Assembly: GCA_009786295.1 (NCBI GenBank)
Contig: WQTN01000109.1
Coordinates: 1 to 10,080 of the forward strand
Source of the DNA: Methanomassiliicoccaceae archaeon
Lineage (GTDB): Archaea; Thermoplasmatota; Thermoplasmata; Methanomassiliicoccales; Methanomethylophilaceae
DNA length: 10,080 bases
Reading direction: 5' to 3'
Under the pieces are notes generated by a model. The model ran no database searches and was not told the origin of the DNA. It saw only the letters and a program-made list of their open reading frames with translations. Position 1 is the first letter of the stretch, and every line of letters begins with the position of its first letter. Position numbers and translations under genes: made by a program. Of the stretch, positions 6,469-10,080 are shown one piece after another.

Positions 6469-8181
6469 TCAGAGGTCCTCGAACCGCCTGCCAGAGAGAA
6501 GGGACCTTAGCGCTTCCTGCACGGAATCTGCCCGTATCCTCTTCTGAGCGGTGGTGTTGCGGTCCCTTATGGTCACGGTGCCTTTGGACGGCCCCTCAAG
6601 GGATTCGTAATCCACGGTTATGCACCAGGGTGTGCCAATCTCATCCATCCTTGCATACCTCTTGCCGATAGTGCCGGAGCCGTCATAGTAGGCTTCCATG
6701 CTGGGCGAATGCACCTTTTTGTATATATCCGAGGCAAGTGCGTCCAGCCCGTCCTTCTCCATGAGGGGGAATATCCCCACTTTTATCGGGGCTATCTCGG
6801 GCGCGAGCCTCAGAACGGTGTAGTCTTCTTTTTTATCGTATGTGTAAGCGTGCTCAAGCACGGAATAGAATATCCTGTCCAGTCCGTGCGACGGCTCGAT
6901 GACATGAGGGATGACCCTTTCTCCGGATATCTTCTCACGCACTCTGACCACTTCGAAGAATTCGCCGTCCAGGATCACTTCCTCATCTCCTACTTTAAGG
7001 GCGAGCTTGCCGTCCCTGATGTCCGACGGGCGTTTTGCTTCCATCATCTCCGCAATGGATTTCGCTTTGTCTTTGAATCTCGGACCCAGGGCTTTGTGTT
7101 TGGCCTTGACCTTATCCGTCTCCCTCTCTTCGGGCTCGTCGAACTTCTTGAAATGCGTAAGCTCCGTACCTGAGAACTCAGCGTGCCTTGACAGGTCCCA
7201 GCAGCCTCTGTCGGCTATGCCGGTGACCTCTATCCATCCAAAGGAAAGAAGGACCTCCGCGTCCCAGCAGTCCATGGCGTAGTGGGCCATCTCATCGCGG
7301 AGATGCTGTCTGAACCTCAGCCTTTTCTGGTCCACTCCCAATCTGACCAGTAACTGCTGCGTCGTATATACGAAATACGCCAGCACCTTGTTCGCTATGA
7401 TCCCTTTGCTGACGGCCTCGCCGACCGTCATCGTCACGGCCTCGGTGCCTGTGTTGGGAACAAGCGTTATCGGGTCGTTCTCTATCTCGTGGAATCTGCT
7501 CCAGCCTTTGTCCTCAGGGTCGACGAAGAGCTCCACTTCCATCATGTTGAACTCTCTCATCCTTATCATGCCCTGTCTCGGGGAGATCTCGTTCCTGTAG
7601 CCTCTTCCGGTCTGTATCACGCCCAGAGGGAGCTTTTCCCTGTTGTACCTGTAAAGGTTCAGATAATTGACGAATATCCCCTGCGCGGTCTCCGGCCTGA
7701 GATACCCTACTCTGGACGAGCCGGGTCCGATGGTCGTTTTGAACATAAGGTTGAACTCCTCCACCAGGCCGAGCTTTCCGCCGCATTCCGGGCATTTAAC
7801 ATCAAATTTCACAAAGGCGTCGTCCAATTCCTTCGGGGACAGCACGTCGGGGTTGTCAAAGAACTCTTTGACGAGGTGGTCCGCTCTGAATGCGGATTCG
7901 CATTTGGTACAATATGTGACCAGATCCGCGAACTCATCCACGTGGCCGGACGCCTTGAAGACCTCTCTCGGATTGACGGTCTCCGAATCTATCTCTATGA
8001 AACCTTCTCTCCCCCTGTAGATGTCTCTCCAGACCTCAACTATGTTGTTCCGCATATTGGACCCCAAAGGTCCGTAATCGAACATTCCGGCCACTCCTCC
8101 GTACAGTTCGAAGGACGGCCAAACGAACCCTCTGCGCCTGCAGAGGGACAGAAGATCATTGCTGTTGATCTCGTTACTCAT
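6469..8181 (-). CDS. glyS: Glycyl-tRNA synthetase (GlyRS), archaeal/eukaryotic alpha2 type
   Basis: Class II synthetase that charges tRNA-Gly; 570 residues, single chain, unlike the two-subunit bacterial form. Landmarks: motif 1 region FELYGGVAGMFDYGPLG (about 24-40); zinc Cys pairs CTKC (91-94) and CPEC (130-133); YLRPETAQGIF (160-170); motif 2 GRGYRNEISPRQGMIRMREF (193-212); motif 3 HVIEPSHGLDRIF (426-438); and a C-terminal anticodon-binding domain from about 457. An inserted module (about 363-411) resembles the ValRS C-terminus. Two start codons are possible. The ATG at 8187 has AGGT almost touching it, whereas the ATG at 8181 has AGGT (8189-8192) at 7 nt, so 8181 is chosen. The start overlaps the end of the CBS gene by 8 bp, implying translational coupling in one operon. 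Confidence 0.96.
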   Translation of the reverse strand: MSNEINSNDLLSLCRRRGFVWPSFELYGGVAGMFDYGPLGSNMRNNIVEVWRDIYRGREGFIEIDSETVNPREVFKASGHVDEFADLVTYCTKCESAFRADHLVKEFFDNPDVLSPKELDDAFVKFDVKCPECGGKLGLVEEFNLMFKTTIGPGSSRVGYLRPETAQGIFVNYLNLYRYNREKLPLGVIQTGRGYRNEISPRQGMIRMREFNMMEVELFVDPEDKGWSRFHEIENDPITLVPNTGTEAVTMTVGEAVSKGIIANKVLAYFVYTTQQLLVRLGVDQKRLRFRQHLRDEMAHYAMDCWDAEVLLSFGWIEVTGIADRGCWDLSRHAEFSGTELTHFKKFDEPEERETDKVKAKHKALGPRFKDKAKSIAEMMEAKRPSDIRDGKLALKVGDEEVILDGEFFEVVRVREKISGERVIPHVIEPSHGLDRIFYSVLEHAYTYDKKEDYTVLRLAPEIAPIKVGIFPLMEKDGLDALASDIYKKVHSPSMEAYYDGSGTIGKRYARMDEIGTPWCITVDYESLEGPSKGTVTIRDRNTTAQKRIRADSVQEALRSLLSGRRFEDL

Positions 8182-9019
8182 TGGCATTACCTGTCAGTGC
8201 GCATAGAACATCAACATCGTAGATCATGCCGACCAGCTCGTCCTTTGTGCCGTGCACCGGAAGCTGTCCGAAGTCCTTCTGGATCATGATGCGGGCCACA
8301 TCGTTCAGAGGCGTCTTCTTGAAGACGGTCTTAGGGTCCTTTATCATGTAGTCATGGACGGTCGTTTCGTCGGGTATGTATTTGTCGGTTGCCGCATAGA
8401 ACAGCGGAAGCACGTTCCTGTACCCCGCAAGTTCGGAATCCTTGATCCCCAGGCGCAGCATCGCCTCTGCGTCCGCGGTCTGATCGCTGAACAGGTCACG
8501 GTCGGTGAGTATCCCTACAAGCTTTCCCTTTATGTCAAGGACAGGTACGGCCGGTACATCGCTTATCCTCATTGAGACGACCGTGTACGCCAGCGGCTCT
8601 CCCTCATATGCGGTCACGCAGGTCGTCCTGATGGCATCCTCCGCCGTAAGCGGGGTCTTCATTTCCGCGATCTCCCTCAGAAGATCCGTCGGTGTCACTA
8701 TGCCCACCAGCCTTCCGTCCTCTATCACCGGGATCCTGTGTATCCTTTTGCTGACGAATATGTTTGCAACATTGACGACGCTTATATCGGGAGTTACTGT
8801 GATGCATTCTCTTTTCATTATCAGCGATAACTGATCCTCATCGAATTTCCTGAAGATGTCCCTTCTGGAAACGATGCCCATAAGCTTACCGTCGGAAGCC
8901 CGCACTACCGGAAGTCCGGTAAGTTTGTTCCTGACCATCATATTGATCGCATCGCTACGGCTTCCCGGAACCTCTGCCACTATGGGCGCCGTAGTCATTA
9001 TATCCGCCACTGTTTTCAT
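8174..9019 (-). CDS. Four-CBS-domain protein, coupled to glyS
   Basis: A 281-residue soluble protein made almost wholly of four CBS domains, at about 3-58, 63-118, 125-178 and 222-276, each with its closing strand-helix (GIVSRRDIF, GIVTPTDLL, GILTDRDLF, GMIYDVDVL). It should fold as two Bateman modules and bind adenine nucleotides or a similar ligand; no enzymatic or DNA-binding domain is attached. About 44 residues separating CBS3 from CBS4 (YRNVLPLFYAATDKYIPDE and before) are outside the repeat. The ATG at 9019 is chosen over a TTG at 9028 because GAGGT (9028-9032) lies 8 nt before the ATG and the TTG overlaps that site. Its last codons overlap the start of glyS, so it may regulate GlyRS or share its expression. 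The family is certain; the ligand and target are unknown. Confidence 0.9.
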   Translation of the reverse strand: MKTVADIMTTAPIVAEVPGSRSDAINMMVRNKLTGLPVVRASDGKLMGIVSRRDIFRKFDEDQLSLIMKRECITVTPDISVVNVANIFVSKRIHRIPVIEDGRLVGIVTPTDLLREIAEMKTPLTAEDAIRTTCVTAYEGEPLAYTVVSMRISDVPAVPVLDIKGKLVGILTDRDLFSDQTADAEAMLRLGIKDSELAGYRNVLPLFYAATDKYIPDETTVHDYMIKDPKTVFKKTPLNDVARIMIQKDFGQLPVHGTKDELVGMIYDVDVLCALTGNANE

Positions 9020-9027
9020 CCGAGCCA

Positions 9028-9032
9028 ACCTC
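9028..9032 (-). promoter_or_regulatory. Ribosome binding site that decides the CBS gene start
   Basis: GAGGT on the minus strand, with an 8-nt spacer to the ATG at 9019. An alternative TTG start (9026-9028) would overlap the site and have no ribosome binding site of its own at proper spacing, so the downstream ATG is favoured. Confidence 0.6.
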
Positions 9033-9045
9033 TGAAGTCTCGACC

Positions 9046-9067
9046 AAAGAAAAAAGCAAAAGCTTTT
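9046..9067 (-). terminator. T-rich tract with weak hairpin, candidate terminator of the amidohydrolase-usp transcript
   Basis: The minus strand reads AAAAGC-TTTT-GCTTTT followed by further T-rich sequence, in the 113-bp gap between usp and the CBS gene. T-rich stretches are the main termination signal in archaea. It lies only about 27-48 bp before the CBS start codon, so it could instead be part of that gene's leader. I see no convincing TATA box in this gap; TTAATTA near 9104-9110 is the best, weak candidate. Confidence 0.35.
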
Positions 9068-9111
9068 CCATTGGTAGTCCTGGCGGGGTTATTTGTCTTT
9101 AGGTAATTAAG

Positions 9112-9130
9112 TGCATTGATTGACAATGCA
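9112..9130. repeat. Perfect inverted repeat after the usp stop codon
   Basis: TGCATTG-ATTGA-CAATGCA: perfect 7-bp arms with a 5-nt spacer, starting 2 bases beyond the usp stop codon on the minus strand and about 95 bp before the CBS start. It is not followed directly by a long T-run, so it could be a 3'-stabilising hairpin or a dyad operator for the CBS-glyS operon. It shares the core ATTG-N5-CAAT with the palindrome at 6405-6417. Confidence 0.4.
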
Positions 9131-9132
9131 GT

Positions 9133-9588
9133 TCATTCTTTAGAACGGGGCGCTGCTTTGACCACCATTACGGGGCATTTCGCACTCCGCACTATTTTTT
9201 CCGACACGCTTCCCATCAGAAGCTTTGAGACGCCTGTCCTTCCCAGAGAGCCCATGATGATCATGTCATACCCTCCAGCCTCAGATTCCTGAAGGATTAC
9301 GTTTGACGGTACGCCCTCGATGCGCTTCTCCTCTGCTTCCACGCCGGCCTCCCTGGCTTTTTCTAAAACATAGCTTGTTGCGTGTGCGCCCTCCTTCTCG
9401 AGAGCCTCATAGACGTTGACCAATGTGACTGCTGTATCCATCGGCGAATTTGCATAAACCGATTTATCGAGAACGTACAGCGCGGTGACCTTTCCTCCGG
9501 TCAGGACGGCAAGCTCAATGGCCGCATCCACTGCGTACTTGGTGTATTCGCTGCCGTCCGTCGGTACGAGAATGTTCCTGAAACTCAT
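9133..9588 (-). CDS. Universal stress protein (UspA family, ATP-binding type)
   Basis: A 151-residue single-domain UspA protein with the alpha/beta Rossmann-like fold. It begins with the typical ILVPTDGSEYT strand and Asp11. The ATP-binding signature G-x2-G-x9-G-(S/T) is intact as G113, G116, G126 and S127, and the closing strand CPVMVVK (138-144) is standard. Such proteins are cytoplasmic dimers that bind ATP and support survival under stress; the exact role is usually unknown. The length is normal for the family. The start ATG overlaps the stop of the upstream amidohydrolase gene in an ATGA arrangement (4 bp), with GAGG (9596-9599) 7 nt before it, so the two are translationally coupled. The family assignment is secure; the partner process is unknown. 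Confidence 0.95.
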   Translation of the reverse strand: MSFRNILVPTDGSEYTKYAVDAAIELAVLTGGKVTALYVLDKSVYANSPMDTAVTLVNVYEALEKEGAHATSYVLEKAREAGVEAEEKRIEGVPSNVILQESEAGGYDMIIMGSLGRTGVSKLLMGSVSEKIVRSAKCPVMVVKAAPRSKE

Positions 9589-10080
9589 TTTGATTCCTCT
9601 TTTTTCGGTTCATATCTGTATATCGGATCTTTGTTCCGCAGAACATCTTCCATGGAAAATCCTTTGGAACAGGGCAACACGGCCAGTTCCGCCGTCATTC
9701 CGACAGATACACAAATTCTGTTGTGCGGATATAATATCTTTCTCCCATTTTTGAACAGCGGCCCGATGATATCGTTTACAGAACCTCCCTGTGTGAGATG
9801 GACATCCCCGAGAACGGAGGCTTCGGAGCGCATGTCCGGGCCGCAGAGCATTGCGTTGTCGGTGCCTATCGCAACATCGACCCCGCAGTCCAACATCCTT
9901 TTGATCGGCGGTGCTTTCCCAAAGTACAGATTGGACCGGGCACACACCACGACCGGGACCTCGGATTCGGCGCACTTCAGCAGGTCTGAATCGGTAGCTT
10001 CCGTCATGTGCACGACGAATGCCGGGTCCAGCGACAGTATGAAATCTATGTCCTCTCTGATCCTCTCGCTGGCGTGTATG
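9585..10080 (-). CDS. Amidohydrolase-superfamily protein (COG0402-like), C-terminal part only
   Basis: About 165 codons of the C-terminal part are visible; the N-terminus, including the expected metal-binding HxH, lies beyond the right edge. The reading frame stays open to position 10080. The visible part holds the later active-site landmarks of the cytosine/adenosine deaminase and chlorohydrolase group: HASE (His codon at 10074-10076), HMTE (His codon at 10008-10010), the ARSNLYFGKAPP block that matches the family's P-x-SN-x-x-x-x-G, and GTDN, whose Asp (9858-9860) is a metal ligand. A metal-dependent deaminase or hydrolase acting on a nucleoside or N-heterocycle is likely; the substrate cannot be named from this part. 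The gene overlaps usp by 4 bp. The internal GTG at 10011-10013 is a valine codon, not a start. Confidence 0.85.
   Translation of the reverse strand, partial: IHASERIREDIDFILSLDPAFVVHMTEATDSDLLKCAESEVPVVVCARSNLYFGKAPPIKRMLDCGVDVAIGTDNAMLCGPDMRSEASVLGDVHLTQGGSVNDIIGPLFKNGRKILYPHNRICVSVGMTAELAVLPCSKGFSMEDVLRNKDPIYRYEPKKEESK

Noticed and set aside
7489..8289. Plus-strand open frame of 266 codons opposite glyS
   Set aside because: It is antisense to GlyRS and runs into the CBS gene. No domain or ribosome binding site supports it.
1..10080. CRISPR arrays, transposons, tRNA or rRNA genes, defence systems
   Set aside because: No direct-repeat arrays, terminal inverted repeats, transposase motifs or tRNA-like cloverleaf sequences were seen in the intergenic regions.

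Overview
The window looks like chromosomal DNA of a euryarchaeon. The two synthetases are of archaeal type: a ValRS with paired Cys zinc knuckles and a compact single-chain GlyRS. Several minus-strand genes have A/T-rich TATA-like boxes about 25-28 bp before the start codon, as in leaderless archaeal transcription, and others have GAGG/GGTGA-type ribosome binding sites. Base composition is mid-range. A Thermoplasmata-related lineage such as Methanomassiliicoccales is my best guess, but this is an impression from gene style and I could not search for it. There is no sign of plasmid, phage, insertion sequence or CRISPR. No gene-free stretch exceeds 300 bases.

Layout. A DEAD-box RNA helicase with a C-terminal DbpA-type RNA-binding domain is the only plus-strand gene (41-1453). 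It converges on valS with only 6 bp between the stop codons. Everything else is on the minus strand. In the direction of transcription, from the right edge leftwards: an amidohydrolase cut by the window edge, overlapping a universal stress protein by 4 bp; a 113-bp gap with an inverted repeat and a T-rich stretch; a protein with four CBS domains, overlapping glyS by 8 bp; a 193-bp gap with a hairpin plus T-run, a palindrome and TATA boxes; a protein with four CBS domains fused to a ribosome-hibernation-factor-like domain; a DUF1444-like protein; and valS.

How the genes may work together. Most of the window concerns translation and adenylate chemistry: two aminoacyl-tRNA synthetases, an RNA helicase of the type that acts on rRNA, a fusion that appears to join adenylate-sensing CBS domains to a ribosome-binding module, a second CBS protein translationally coupled to glyS, and an ATP-binding-type universal stress protein. 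I infer, without proof, a neighbourhood linking energy status to protein synthesis. The strongest leads are the CBS-HPF fusion, the CBS-glyS coupling, the degenerate KMSKS motif of ValRS, and a similar inverted repeat (ATTG-N5-CAAT) upstream of both CBS genes. Most of the window is ordinary housekeeping content.
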